16,626 nt of DNA, from contig MGQN01000008.1 of assembly GCA_001797845.1 (NCBI GenBank), positions 9,943 to 26,568 of the forward strand, in the 5' to 3' direction. This DNA is from Deltaproteobacteria bacterium RBG_16_44_11 (GTDB lineage Bacteria > Desulfobacterota > Syntrophia > Syntrophales > Smithellaceae). The translations under genes were made by a program, and so were the position numbers. The notes beneath the pieces were generated by a model, which ran no database searches, was not told where the DNA came from, and was given only the letters and a program-made list of their open reading frames with translations. This document shows positions 6,783-13,951 of the stretch, in pieces; positions within the stretch are counted from its first letter, which is position 1, and each line of letters opens with the position of its first letter.

Positions 6783-8597
6783 ATGAAACATACGATGCTT
6801 GTGAACGCCGTGCATAAAGAACAAATGCGCATGGCTACCGTTAATGAAAAGGGCAAGCTCATTGAATTCAACATTCAGATGTCGGTCCGGGAGCCGATTA
6901 CCGGCAATATTTACATAGGCAAAGTGCTGAAAGTTGAGCGCGGCCTGCAGGCGGCCTTTGTCGATTATGGCGGCAACAAGGACGGCTTCCTTCCCCTGAA
7001 AGATACAAGCCCGGAATATTTTACCCCGCCGGAAAACGGCCAAGCCGGCGGAAAACCGGTGCTCAAAGCAGGTAAGGAAATCATTGTGCAAGCCGTAAGA
7101 GAAGCCAGCGGCAATAAAGGAGCTCTTTTAACTTCCTATATTTCTCTTCCCGGCAGATATTTGGTTTTGCTTCCCAACAAACCCGGTGGCGGCATATCCC
7201 GCAAGATTGAAAGCGAAGAAGACAGAAATAAAATCAAAAACCTCATGGAACAAATTAAAATTCCCGACGATATGGGTTTTATCGTGAGAACAGCGGGAAT
7301 CAACCGCACCAAGCAGGAAATTCAGCGTGATTACCAGCTTCAGATACGCCTCTGGAAAGAAATTTACAAGAAAGCGTCAAGCAGCAGCGCGCCCCTTCTT
7401 ATTTATCAGGAAACAGACTTTGGCGTGCGCAGTTTGCGCGATTATTTAACACCGGAAATTGATGAAATTCTTGTTGACGACTACGACACTTTCCGCAAGA
7501 TGCGCGCTTATTTAAAAGCTGTGACACCGCGTCAAGTAAGAATTATGAAGCAGTATAAAGAAAAAGTTCCTATTTTTGAAAAATTTCACTTGGAAGAACA
7601 AATACGCGTTATCTATCAGGAGCGTGTAGACCTGAAATCCGGGGGCTACATAATTATCAACCCGACGGAAGCGATGATTACGATTGATGTCAACTCCGGC
7701 CGTGCCTCCGGCAAAAGGAACATTGAAGAGACCGCGTTTAAAACAAATATTGAGGCCTGTGAGGAAATTGCCCGGCAACTGCGTCTGAGAGATTTGGGTG
7801 GTTTAATTGTCATTGATTTTATCGATATGGCCGATAAAAAACACGTTGCGGAGGTGGAAAAATCGTTCAAAAAAGCGCTGAGCATTGATCGGGCAAGAAT
7901 TCAACTCGCGCGCATTTCTAAGTTCGGAATGCTTGAATTATCGCGTCAGAAGAAACAGTCCACTATTCAGGAAATAAGCTACACAACCTGTCCTTTCTGC
8001 AAAGGCAGCGGCCTGCGGCCATCTTTGGAGTATGCCGCGCTGGGGGCATTTCGCAAGATTGAATCGGAAGCAGTAAAAGGAATTTATTCCGAATTGAGAA
8101 TAATTTTGCCGCATGAAATCGCCGGCTACATTCTCAATCATAAAAGAAGCAAGCTTTTAAATCTGGAATCAACGTTCGGACTAACTTTACATATTTCAGG
8201 CAGCACGGAAATGCCCTGGGATAAACTGGATATACAACACACCATCAAAGAACAAACGCAGGAAAAACCCGATGGGCAAGAGGAGGAGACTTCCCTTAAA
8301 GCAAGTGAAATAACAGGGGCCGCCGATGAAAAAAAAGAACCGGCGAAAAAGAAATCCCGTCGCAGACCCCGTCATAAGAAAAGAAAACCGGCAGGAACAA
8401 GAGAGGCTGATTCTTTGCCCGCAATTTCGCCTCATGCAGCCGTTGACGAAAACTTATCTGTGCTGCAGGCGCCACCGGAAAAATTAGTCCCTCTTATCAT
8501 CACACCGGCCGAATCAAAAGAGACTACAGACAGTCCAGAAGCAAACACACCGGCATTAACTGTGGTGGAAAAAGAAAAAAGCGATGAAAATATCTAA
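6783..8597 (+). CDS. rng: Ribonuclease E/G family endoribonuclease
   Basis: The product is 604 aa. It aligns with E. coli RNase E by eye with an offset of one residue. The start MKHTMLVNAVHKEQMRMA precedes an S1 RNA-binding domain (about 37-125, ending with AAFVDYGGNKDGFLPLKD interleaved). The catalytic magnesium site shows TIDVNSG with D302 and VIDFIDM with D345, matching D303/D346. The Zn-link CPFCKGSG has C403 and C406. The enzyme cuts single-stranded AU-rich RNA, in rRNA processing and mRNA decay. Beyond the catalytic core (~residue 480) is a polar tail with a K/R-rich patch near 517-540 (KKKSRRRPRHKKRK) that could bind RNA. The tail is longer than in RNase G (~490 aa) and far shorter than in RNase E (1061 aa). 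AAGGA lies 5 bases before the ATG. Confidence 0.92.
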   Translation: MKHTMLVNAVHKEQMRMATVNEKGKLIEFNIQMSVREPITGNIYIGKVLKVERGLQAAFVDYGGNKDGFLPLKDTSPEYFTPPENGQAGGKPVLKAGKEIIVQAVREASGNKGALLTSYISLPGRYLVLLPNKPGGGISRKIESEEDRNKIKNLMEQIKIPDDMGFIVRTAGINRTKQEIQRDYQLQIRLWKEIYKKASSSSAPLLIYQETDFGVRSLRDYLTPEIDEILVDDYDTFRKMRAYLKAVTPRQVRIMKQYKEKVPIFEKFHLEEQIRVIYQERVDLKSGGYIIINPTEAMITIDVNSGRASGKRNIEETAFKTNIEACEEIARQLRLRDLGGLIVIDFIDMADKKHVAEVEKSFKKALSIDRARIQLARISKFGMLELSRQKKQSTIQEISYTTCPFCKGSGLRPSLEYAALGAFRKIESEAVKGIYSELRIILPHEIAGYILNHKRSKLLNLESTFGLTLHISGSTEMPWDKLDIQHTIKEQTQEKPDGQEEETSLKASEITGAADEKKEPAKKKSRRRPRHKKRKPAGTREADSLPAISPHAAVDENLSVLQAPPEKLVPLIITPAESKETTDSPEANTPALTVVEKEKSDENI

Positions 8598-8620
8598 TGG
8601 CTTGGATCGAAGTATTTACT

Positions 8621-8648
8621 GCTAGCGAAACGCTAACAATTCTTTTTT
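8621..8648 (+). terminator. Probable terminator of the RNase E/G gene
   Basis: TAGCG-AAA-CGCTA (8623-8635), extended by TG/CA around one mismatch, is followed by a T-rich run at 8640-8647. It lies in the 95-bp gap between convergent rng and proC. The stem is short, so its strength is uncertain. Confidence 0.5.
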
Positions 8649-8692
8649 AAAGAGATAAACGATAACAGACAACCAGGTCATTTCATTGTCGA

Positions 8693-9511
8693 TTATTTGC
8701 CCGCGGCCAGTTCTTTAGACCTTGCCGTTGCCGTTTCGACAGCACAAATGAAAGTGTCCCGGATTTTTCCTTCTTCCAGAATTTTCAAACCGGCTGCGGT
8801 TGTGCCTCCCGGTGATGTCACCATCTCTCTGAGTTCGGCCGGCTGCTTATCGCTTTGCAGGCAGAGACGTGCAGCTCCCAGCATCGTTTGCGCGGAGAGT
8901 TTCGCCGCTAGTTCACGCGGCAACCCCAGTTTGATTCCGGCCTCGATAAGCGCTTCGATAATCAGAAAAAAATAAGCCGGCCCGCTGCCGGAGAGTCCGG
9001 TAACTGCATCCATAAGTTTTTCCTCAACCTCGAAGCTTATTCCCACGGCATCCAGAATGGTGCGCGTTAATTTAACATCGGCACCTGTGGCGCAAATTCC
9101 TTTTGCTACTGCCGCCGCGCCTTCTCCAACCAGCGCGGGTGTATTCGGCATCACCCTTAATACACGAGCTCTTTCGGGTAGGGCCGCTTCAATAAAAGTC
9201 GTCGGAATTCCGGCGGCAATGGAAATTACGACTTTGGAGTTATCTATAGCCGAAGCAAATTCTTTTAATGTCGCCGTCATATTTTGCGGTTTGACCGCGA
9301 GGATAATTATATCGGCATTCTTAGCCGTTTTTTTGTTGTCGGTGGAAACTTTAAACCTCATTTCCGAACGGATAAAATCCAAGCGGGCATTATCAATGTC
9401 GGTAACGGTAATATCTCGTTTGGGAAAAAGTTTTCGCTCAAATATGCCTTGAGCTATTATGCTCCCCATTTTTCCACCGCCGATGACGGCAATTTTTTTC
9501 CCCTTAAACAT
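8693..9511 (-). CDS. proC: Pyrroline-5-carboxylate reductase
   Basis: The product is 272 aa, the normal length. It reduces 1-pyrroline-5-carboxylate to L-proline with NAD(P)H, the last step of proline synthesis, in the cytoplasm. The N-terminal Rossmann fold shows IGGGKMG (10-16), then AVKPQ (72-76) and the family motif RVMPNTPALVGEG (119-131). The C-terminal dimerisation and active-site domain has LSGSGPAY (173-180), EAGIKLGLPRELA and the signature VTSPGGTTAAGL (231-242). All key motifs are present and there is no sign of damage. AGGAGG lies 8 bases before the ATG at 9511. The gene is convergent with rng and divergent from the hydrolase-yggT-yggU set. proC next to yggT is a common neighbourhood in bacteria, here split by orientation. 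Confidence 0.96.
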   Translation of the reverse strand: MFKGKKIAVIGGGKMGSIIAQGIFERKLFPKRDITVTDIDNARLDFIRSEMRFKVSTDNKKTAKNADIIILAVKPQNMTATLKEFASAIDNSKVVISIAAGIPTTFIEAALPERARVLRVMPNTPALVGEGAAAVAKGICATGADVKLTRTILDAVGISFEVEEKLMDAVTGLSGSGPAYFFLIIEALIEAGIKLGLPRELAAKLSAQTMLGAARLCLQSDKQPAELREMVTSPGGTTAAGLKILEEGKIRDTFICAVETATARSKELAAGK

Positions 9512-9652
9512 TTCCGCATCCTCCTTTATTTTATTATTAATGCAATTTTTCCTCTGATGCTGTCAATATAAATTGTTTTCGTTTGGCACATTATTAAATT
9601 GCCTAATTTTTGGATTTCGTGATAGGCGTTTCTATCAGGGGTAACTTTTATT
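9512..9652. promoter_or_regulatory. Divergent promoter region proC / alpha-beta hydrolase, with an inverted repeat
   Basis: This AT-rich 141-bp gap must hold the promoters of both flanking genes. On the minus strand TTGACA reads at 9566-9561 toward proC, but the nearest TAATA-like -10 is about 20 bp away. In the plus direction TTGGCA (9583-9588) and TAATTT (9604-9609) are 15 bp apart. Both are imperfect. TGATAG (9620-9625) and CTATCA (9632-9637) form a perfect 6-bp inverted repeat next to the hydrolase ribosome-binding site, which could be an operator or an RNA hairpin. Confidence 0.35.
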
Positions 9653-10438
9653 GTGTTGAAATATTATAATATCGAATCCACAAAAATAGCCTGCTGGATC
9701 AATAATTCTGATTTCGATAAACATCAACAAAGCTTGATTTTCATTCACGGTTCCGGCAGTGACCATAGCCTTTGGTCACATCAGTACGCCAAATTGCACA
9801 AACATTATAATATAGTTGCTGTTGATCTTCCCGGTCACGGCCGCTCTCAAGGCAGTGGTGAGACCGATGTCAGAGCCTACTGTGTGTGGATAAGCAAACT
9901 GCTGGATGTTTTGCATCTAAAGAATTCTATTGTGATTGGTCATTCCCTGGGCGCGGCTATAACTCTGCAATTCGCCTTGAATTATCCGCAGGACATAAAA
10001 GGCATTGTTGTTGTTGGCGGCGGCTTAAAAATGCCGGTTAATCCTTCCCTTTTGGAATTATTGAAAGTAAATCCAGAACAGGCTATCGAATTAATTTGCA
10101 AGTTTTCACTAGCCAGGGAAAATCGACCTAAATTTTTTGATGCGTTGAAAAAGAGCCTTTCCGGAGCAAATATAAATATTTTATATGGAGATCTTACGGC
10201 TTGCAATAAATTAGATTTAACCGGAGAGATAGAAAAAATAGCTGTACCTGCGCTGGTTATCTGCGGGGTGGAAGATAAAATGACGCCGGCGGATTTTTCC
10301 CGTCAAATTGCGGAAAATATAGATGGGGCAAAACTCTGCCTGATAGAAGATGCCGGTCACATGGTGATGATGGAAAGGCCAAAAGAATTTAATGATGCCT
10401 TAAATGCGTTTGCTTCGTCCATTGCGCCGCGCCGTTAA
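9653..10438 (+). CDS. Alpha/beta hydrolase
   Basis: The product is 261 aa and starts at GTG 9653; a TTG one codon later is an alternative. AGGGG lies 11 bases upstream, a little far. The fold is complete: the oxyanion loop HGSGSDHSLW (32-41), DLPGHGRS (58-65), nucleophile elbow GHSLGAA with Ser98, acid Asp208 in VEDKMTP, and His236 in EDAGHMVMMERP. This is the catalytic triad order of esterase, lipase and C-C hydrolase members. The substrate cannot be assigned. It has no signal peptide, so it should be cytoplasmic. It ends 21 bases before the yggT start and likely shares a transcript with yggT and yggU. Confidence 0.88.
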   Translation: MLKYYNIESTKIACWINNSDFDKHQQSLIFIHGSGSDHSLWSHQYAKLHKHYNIVAVDLPGHGRSQGSGETDVRAYCVWISKLLDVLHLKNSIVIGHSLGAAITLQFALNYPQDIKGIVVVGGGLKMPVNPSLLELLKVNPEQAIELICKFSLARENRPKFFDALKKSLSGANINILYGDLTACNKLDLTGEIEKIAVPALVICGVEDKMTPADFSRQIAENIDGAKLCLIEDAGHMVMMERPKEFNDALNAFASSIAPRR

Positions 10439-10459
10439 GTGGGAATTTGCGAGGTTTTT

Positions 10460-10756
10460 ATGTTTGTTTTAAATAATTTTCTGGTTGCGTTAGCCAGAGT
10501 AATTGATATCATTTTAACTATTTACATGTGGATGATAATCTTTCGCGCTGTGATATCATGGGTAAATGCTGACCCGTATAATAAAATTGTAATATTTTTG
10601 TATAGAGCTACGGAGCCGGTGCTTCGTCCGGTGCGCCGTATAATGCCTTTGCGTAATGTTGGAATTGATTTTTCCCCCGTTATTGTCCTTTTAGTAATTC
10701 TCTTTTTGCAATATTTTTTGGTGGAAACGATAATTCAGTTAGCCCGTAATTTATAA
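10460..10756 (+). CDS. yggT: YggT family integral membrane protein
   Basis: The product is 98 aa from ATG 10460, which has GAGG five bases upstream. An in-frame GTG at 10439 directly abuts the hydrolase stop and is less likely. Two hydrophobic helices flank the conserved YggT core: WMIIFRAVISWVN in the first half, then ATEPVLRPVRRIMP and GIDFSPVIVLLVILFLQYFL. The family is widespread near proC and cell-division genes; roles in osmotic stress, K+ handling and plastid CCB3-type haem attachment have been suggested for relatives. No specific function can be claimed here. It is followed by yggU, as in many proteobacteria. Confidence 0.9.
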   Translation: MFVLNNFLVALARVIDIILTIYMWMIIFRAVISWVNADPYNKIVIFLYRATEPVLRPVRRIMPLRNVGIDFSPVIVLLVILFLQYFLVETIIQLARNL

Positions 10757-10786
10757 TACCTGTAAGAAAGGTTCTTTTTTGGCAAC

Positions 10787-11095
10787 ATGTTTCACGTGAA
10801 AGAATCAAAAAAAGGATTAACTTTTGAGATTCAAGTTACGCCCGGTGCTTCCCGCGCCCAAATAGACGGTTTTCAGGACGGTGTGCTTAAACTCAAAGTC
10901 ACTGTGCCGCCGGTAGAGGGCGCGGCTAATATTGCCTGCATCAAACTGTTAAGTGAAGCGCTTAAGCTGAGAAAGAGCCAGGTGAAAATTTTGGCCGGCA
11001 GTAAATCACGAAGAAAAATTGTTCTGGTGAAAGATGTGACCAGAAAAGACCTGGAAATGAGGTTAAATAACATTTGCTGGCCTGGCTTTATTTAA
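10787..11095 (+). CDS. yggU: DUF167 / YggU family protein
   Basis: The product is 102 aa with the compact DUF167 pattern: FEIQVTPGASRAQIDG near the start, LKLKVTVPPVEGAANIACIKLLSEAL in the middle and VKILAGSKSRRKIVLV after it. Members are small cytoplasmic alpha/beta proteins of unknown role, very often following yggT. ATG 10787 is used. The nearest AAAGG is 15 bases upstream, rather far, so initiation may be weak or coupled to yggT, which ends 30 bases earlier. Codons 1-6 overlap a parS-like palindrome. The last residues (ICWPGFI) go slightly past the usual family end. Confidence 0.88.
   Translation: MFHVKESKKGLTFEIQVTPGASRAQIDGFQDGVLKLKVTVPPVEGAANIACIKLLSEALKLRKSQVKILAGSKSRRKIVLVKDVTRKDLEMRLNNICWPGFI
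10788..10803. promoter_or_regulatory. parS-like ParB-binding sequence
   Basis: TGTTTCACGTGAAAGA matches the conserved bacterial chromosomal parS consensus TGTTTCACGTGAAACA at 14 of 16 positions and includes the perfect palindrome TTTCACGTGAAA (10790-10801). Only the last two bases of the palindrome's edge differ (GA instead of CA counts one mismatch, and the C-to-G change lies inside it). By rough count such a near match is not expected in 16.6 kb by chance. parS sites are often inside coding sequence. No parA or parB is in the window, so the role is inferred. Confidence 0.45.
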
Positions 11096-11201
11096 TAATG
11101 GTCAGCACCCTATCCGATTTACAATATGAAACCGCCGGTCATAAATTAAAGTTGCTCATAATTTCATGGACGCGAAACTGTCAAAAAATAATAAAAAAGC
11201 A

Positions 11202-11238
11202 TTGACAAACCATGGAAGCTTTATTAAGGATTTAAAAT
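11202..11238 (+). promoter_or_regulatory. Promoter-like motif upstream of the binding-protein gene
   Basis: TTGACA at 11202-11207 begins a block, ATTGACAAAC-N6-AGCT-NN-ATTAA, that recurs with the same spacing before the permease pair (12860-12886). A TTAAGG at 11224-11229 stands at 16 bp, and a TAAAAT at 11233-11238 at 25 bp, so the -10 is not clear. The preceding part of the gap (11096-11190) shows nothing recognisable. Confidence 0.45.
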
Positions 11239-11266
11239 ACACTAAAAGAAAGGGAGGGTTTATTAA

Positions 11267-12616
11267 ATGAAAGGTTTTAGAAAAGGCTTTTTTGTATCGG
11301 CAATAATCTTCTGCTTCGCGGTGTTTTCTTTTACAACTGCTTTTGGGCAGGAGATTAAGATCGGCGTTATCGGCCCCATGAAGTTTGTGCAAGGCATCGG
11401 TCACTGGAACGGTGCGGTGATGGCCGCCGATGAGATTAACGCCAAGGGAGGCGTTAAAGTTGGCAACAAAATGATGAAAATCAAGCTTATTCAAGCTGAT
11501 TCCAACGAGTTTATCAACGTAACGGACGCAACCAACGCGATGGAACGCCTCATTACAAGAGATAAAGTTGATTTTGTCGTGGGCGGTTTCCGGACGGAAG
11601 CTGTTCTGGCCATGCAGGACATTGCCATGGATAGAAGGGTAATTTTCATCGGCTGCGGTGCGGCGCATGAAGAGCTCTGCACGAGAGTGGCCAAATACTA
11701 CGATCAATACAAGTATTTTTTCCGTATGACACCTTTCAATTCCGGCTTCCTGGTAAAAGCGGCATTTTCGCATGTGGCTGCCGCTGCCGCGGAAATTAAA
11801 GCGCAATTAGGTATAGACAAGATTAAAGTCGCTTTTGTTGCGGAAAAGGCCCAGTGGGCGGATCCGATGGTCCCGGCGGTTCAGGCTGTTCTCCCCAAAA
11901 TGGGGATGGAATTGGTCGGCGTTTGGAGACCCTCTCCGGTGGCGACAGATACTTCCGCCGAACTTTCGGCTATTCAGCGCTCCGGTGCCCATATTATTTT
12001 CGAGATCTTTTCCTCCTCGGTAGGCATTCCCTTCGCGAGGCAGGCGGGCGAGCTGAAAATTCCCGCGATTCAGGTCGGCATCAATGTGGAAGCCCAGAAG
12101 GAAGATTTCTGGAAAGCTACACGCGGCATGGGCAACTATGTCATCACCTCCAACACCTTTGCCCGCGGTCTTGAACAAAATGAAAACACCGTGGCTTTTG
12201 TTGAGGGCTATATAAAAAGATTCGGCGAGGTGCCGACTTATACCACCGGTACTTACGATGCTATTAGATTTGCGCTCGTAGATACTATTGAAATGATCGG
12301 GACTCTCAATACTGACAAGATAGCGGAAGCTTTGGAAAACCGTGTTTACAAGTCTACCACCAGTACGATTAAATACATGAAGGATAACCTGGGCAGACCT
12401 CTCCATGACATACAGTGGGGACCGGGATATTCGACGGGCATTGCTACGCAGTGGCAGGACGGCAAGGCAGTTGGTGTATGGCCCAATCATTGGAAGCCGG
12501 CTCCCGGTGTCGATGTGACCTATAAAGGCGTGCAGCCTATTAAGTTACCGCCCTGGATGATCAGCTATTATAAGAAGGAAGCTCCTAAAGCTAAAGCAGC
12601 TCCTAAAAAGAAATAA
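11267..12616 (+). CDS. LIV-type ABC transporter periplasmic substrate-binding protein
   Basis: The product is 449 aa. GGAGGG lies 8 bases before the ATG. Residues 1-27 form a Sec signal peptide, with likely cleavage after AFG before QEIKIG. The mature protein starts with IKIGVIGPMKFVQGIGHWNGAVMAADEINAKGG, the hallmark of type-1 periplasmic binding proteins of the LivJ/LivK group, and continues with DKVDFVVGGFRTEAVLAMQD, KVAFVAEKAQWADPMV and TYTTGTYDAIRFALVDTIE. It binds a solute in the periplasm and delivers it to LivH/LivM. The group binds branched-chain amino acids but also amides, urea and aromatic or short organic acids, so the ligand is open. The C-terminus carries an odd Lys/Ala-rich tail (KKEAPKAKAAPKKK). 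A strong terminator follows, so it is probably transcribed alone and abundantly. Confidence 0.9.
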   Translation: MKGFRKGFFVSAIIFCFAVFSFTTAFGQEIKIGVIGPMKFVQGIGHWNGAVMAADEINAKGGVKVGNKMMKIKLIQADSNEFINVTDATNAMERLITRDKVDFVVGGFRTEAVLAMQDIAMDRRVIFIGCGAAHEELCTRVAKYYDQYKYFFRMTPFNSGFLVKAAFSHVAAAAAEIKAQLGIDKIKVAFVAEKAQWADPMVPAVQAVLPKMGMELVGVWRPSPVATDTSAELSAIQRSGAHIIFEIFSSSVGIPFARQAGELKIPAIQVGINVEAQKEDFWKATRGMGNYVITSNTFARGLEQNENTVAFVEGYIKRFGEVPTYTTGTYDAIRFALVDTIEMIGTLNTDKIAEALENRVYKSTTSTIKYMKDNLGRPLHDIQWGPGYSTGIATQWQDGKAVGVWPNHWKPAPGVDVTYKGVQPIKLPPWMISYYKKEAPKAKAAPKKK

Positions 12617-12632
12617 TGTAGCCTATCATGGT

Positions 12633-12667
12633 AATGCCCGCCCCTTTACAAGGGGCGGGCATTTTTC
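12633..12667 (+). terminator. Strong intrinsic terminator after the binding-protein gene
   Basis: AATGCCCGCCCCTT (12633-12646) and AAGGGGCGGGCATT (12650-12663) form a perfect GC-rich 14-bp stem with a 3-nt loop, followed by a T-run to 12666. It lies 16 bases after the stop codon. This is one of the clearest terminators in the window. Confidence 0.92.
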
Positions 12668-13066
12668 GTTAAGCAATTTTATAATGCCATCCGAAACAGG
12701 AAAGTGGCACACACAAAGTTTGCGAAAACATACCTAAATCTACGCACAAAAAACTATTCGAATCGTAGTTGATGTCCATGATGAAAAATGCCGGTAAATA
12801 ATGCTTAAAACGGTATTTTACCTTTTCGCTAAAAGAATTTTGAAAAAAAATAAAAAACTATTGACAAACTTTTAAAGCTCCATTAAAAGAACCCGCGAAT
12901 GGTCAAAAAGAAAGAAAAAAATTTACAACGAATAAACAGTTTTAAAAAGTATTTTTGCATCGGTACCTAAGAAAAAATAAGTGATTAACATAGAAATCGT
13001 TCACTCTTTTTCGAGATAAGGAGCGAGCGGTTTACATGTTCACTAAGAAATGGAGAGGTAATCATA
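12668..13066 (+). other. AT-rich intergenic region before livH/livM; no gene seen
   Basis: About 400 bases separate the terminator from livH. No ORF with a ribosome-binding site and no RNA gene was recognised. It holds the shared promoter-like block at 12860-12888 and the livH ribosome-binding site GGAGAGG (13052-13058, 8 bases before the ATG). If transcription starts near 12895, livH has an untranslated leader of about 170 nt. An 8-bp palindrome ATTCGAAT is at 12756-12763. Confidence 0.5.
12860..12888 (+). promoter_or_regulatory. Promoter-like motif upstream of the permease pair
   Basis: TTGACA at 12861-12866 is followed after 16 bp by TTAAAA at 12883-12888. The block ATTGACAAAC-N6-AGCT-NN-ATTAA is the same, in sequence and spacing, as that before the binding-protein gene, and both are preceded by A-rich runs. 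This supports a common promoter or common regulator for the two transcripts. Confidence 0.5.
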
Positions 13067-13942
13067 ATGTCTCTCGTTATAGACATAATTATCAGCGGTC
13101 TGATTAGTGGAAGTATATTCGCCCTTCTCGCTATCGGTTTTTCCCTTATTTTCGGTGTAGCGCGCATCGTCAACATCAGCCACACCGCTTTCTTTATGGT
13201 GGCTGCCTACTGTATCTATGCCGCCACCAACTATTTAGGATTGAATCCCTTTGCGGCAATGATCATAGCCATCGTTTTGGTTACCCTGTTAGGGATGATT
13301 TGTTATAAACTATTCATCAACGCCATTCGGGAACATGAAGGTGCAGTACTGATAGCAACCATCGCTTTAGGCATGATTTTTCAGGAGATTATGACCCTAA
13401 TCTTCGGCAGCTCATTTATAAGTGTGCCTGCTCTTATTGAGGGTTATTTTGTCCTTCTGGGCGTGAAAGTTTTTTATCAGCAGCTTTTGACTTTTGGAGC
13501 TGCTATGTTCGTTTTAGCTATATTGATGCTATTTTTATTCAAGACCAAACTGGGTTTGGCTATTCGTTCGACTGCTCAAGACAGAGAGGTGGCTAACCTC
13601 ATGGGTATAAACGAAGCTTGGCTGGCCATGGTTACTATGGGCATATCGGTTGGTTTAGCCGCTTTTACGGGCGCCATCGTGGTTCCCCTTACCATACTCG
13701 AGCCGAACATGTGGCTGCCCCCAATGATCATGATGATGGCCGTTGTGGTACTGGGCGGCTTGGGCTCTCTCAAGGGCAGCTTTGTAGGGGCATACATACT
13801 GGGCTTTGCGGAAGCGCTGGTGGTTTTTCTCGCTCCCATGGGCTCTTTTCTGAAGGGTCCAGTTGCCCTTTCCATTATGATTTTAGTTTTGCTCATCCGG
13901 CCGGAAGGTCTTTTTGGCGTGTATTTTGAAGAAGAAAGGTAG
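13067..13942 (+). CDS. livH: LIV-type ABC transporter permease, LivH family
   Basis: The product is 291 aa, the typical LivH length, with about eight hydrophobic segments. It opens with the family pattern IISGLISGSIFALLAIGFSLIFGVARIVNISHTAFFMVAAY and shows the conserved loop KTKLGLAIRSTAQDREVANLMGIN (coupling-type helix that contacts the ATPase) and VLGGLGSLKGSFVGAYILGF, ending RPEGLFG. It forms the inner-membrane channel with the LivM partner starting 9 bases downstream. The symbol describes family; branched-chain amino acids are not proven as substrate. AGGG-type spacing and the strong GGAGAGG favour this ATG. No ATP-binding subunit gene lies in the window. Confidence 0.92.
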   Translation: MSLVIDIIISGLISGSIFALLAIGFSLIFGVARIVNISHTAFFMVAAYCIYAATNYLGLNPFAAMIIAIVLVTLLGMICYKLFINAIREHEGAVLIATIALGMIFQEIMTLIFGSSFISVPALIEGYFVLLGVKVFYQQLLTFGAAMFVLAILMLFLFKTKLGLAIRSTAQDREVANLMGINEAWLAMVTMGISVGLAAFTGAIVVPLTILEPNMWLPPMIMMMAVVVLGGLGSLKGSFVGAYILGFAEALVVFLAPMGSFLKGPVALSIMILVLLIRPEGLFGVYFEEER

Positions 13943-13951
13943 AAATATTTC

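Noticed and set aside
11807..12490. Long minus-strand open frame (227 codons) inside the binding-protein gene
   Set aside because: It is fully antisense to a complete LIV-type binding protein with signal peptide and strong ribosome-binding site; the translation has no recognisable domain.
12750..12785. Possible tRNA 3' half (TTCGAATC followed by a CCA-like end)
   Set aside because: No cloverleaf with acceptor or anticodon stem could be drawn; TTCGAAT is just part of a short palindrome.
13035..13106. Small ORF starting at the ATG at 13035 and overlapping livH
   Set aside because: About 23 codons, no ribosome-binding site, out of frame with livH and without biased composition such as a leader peptide would show.
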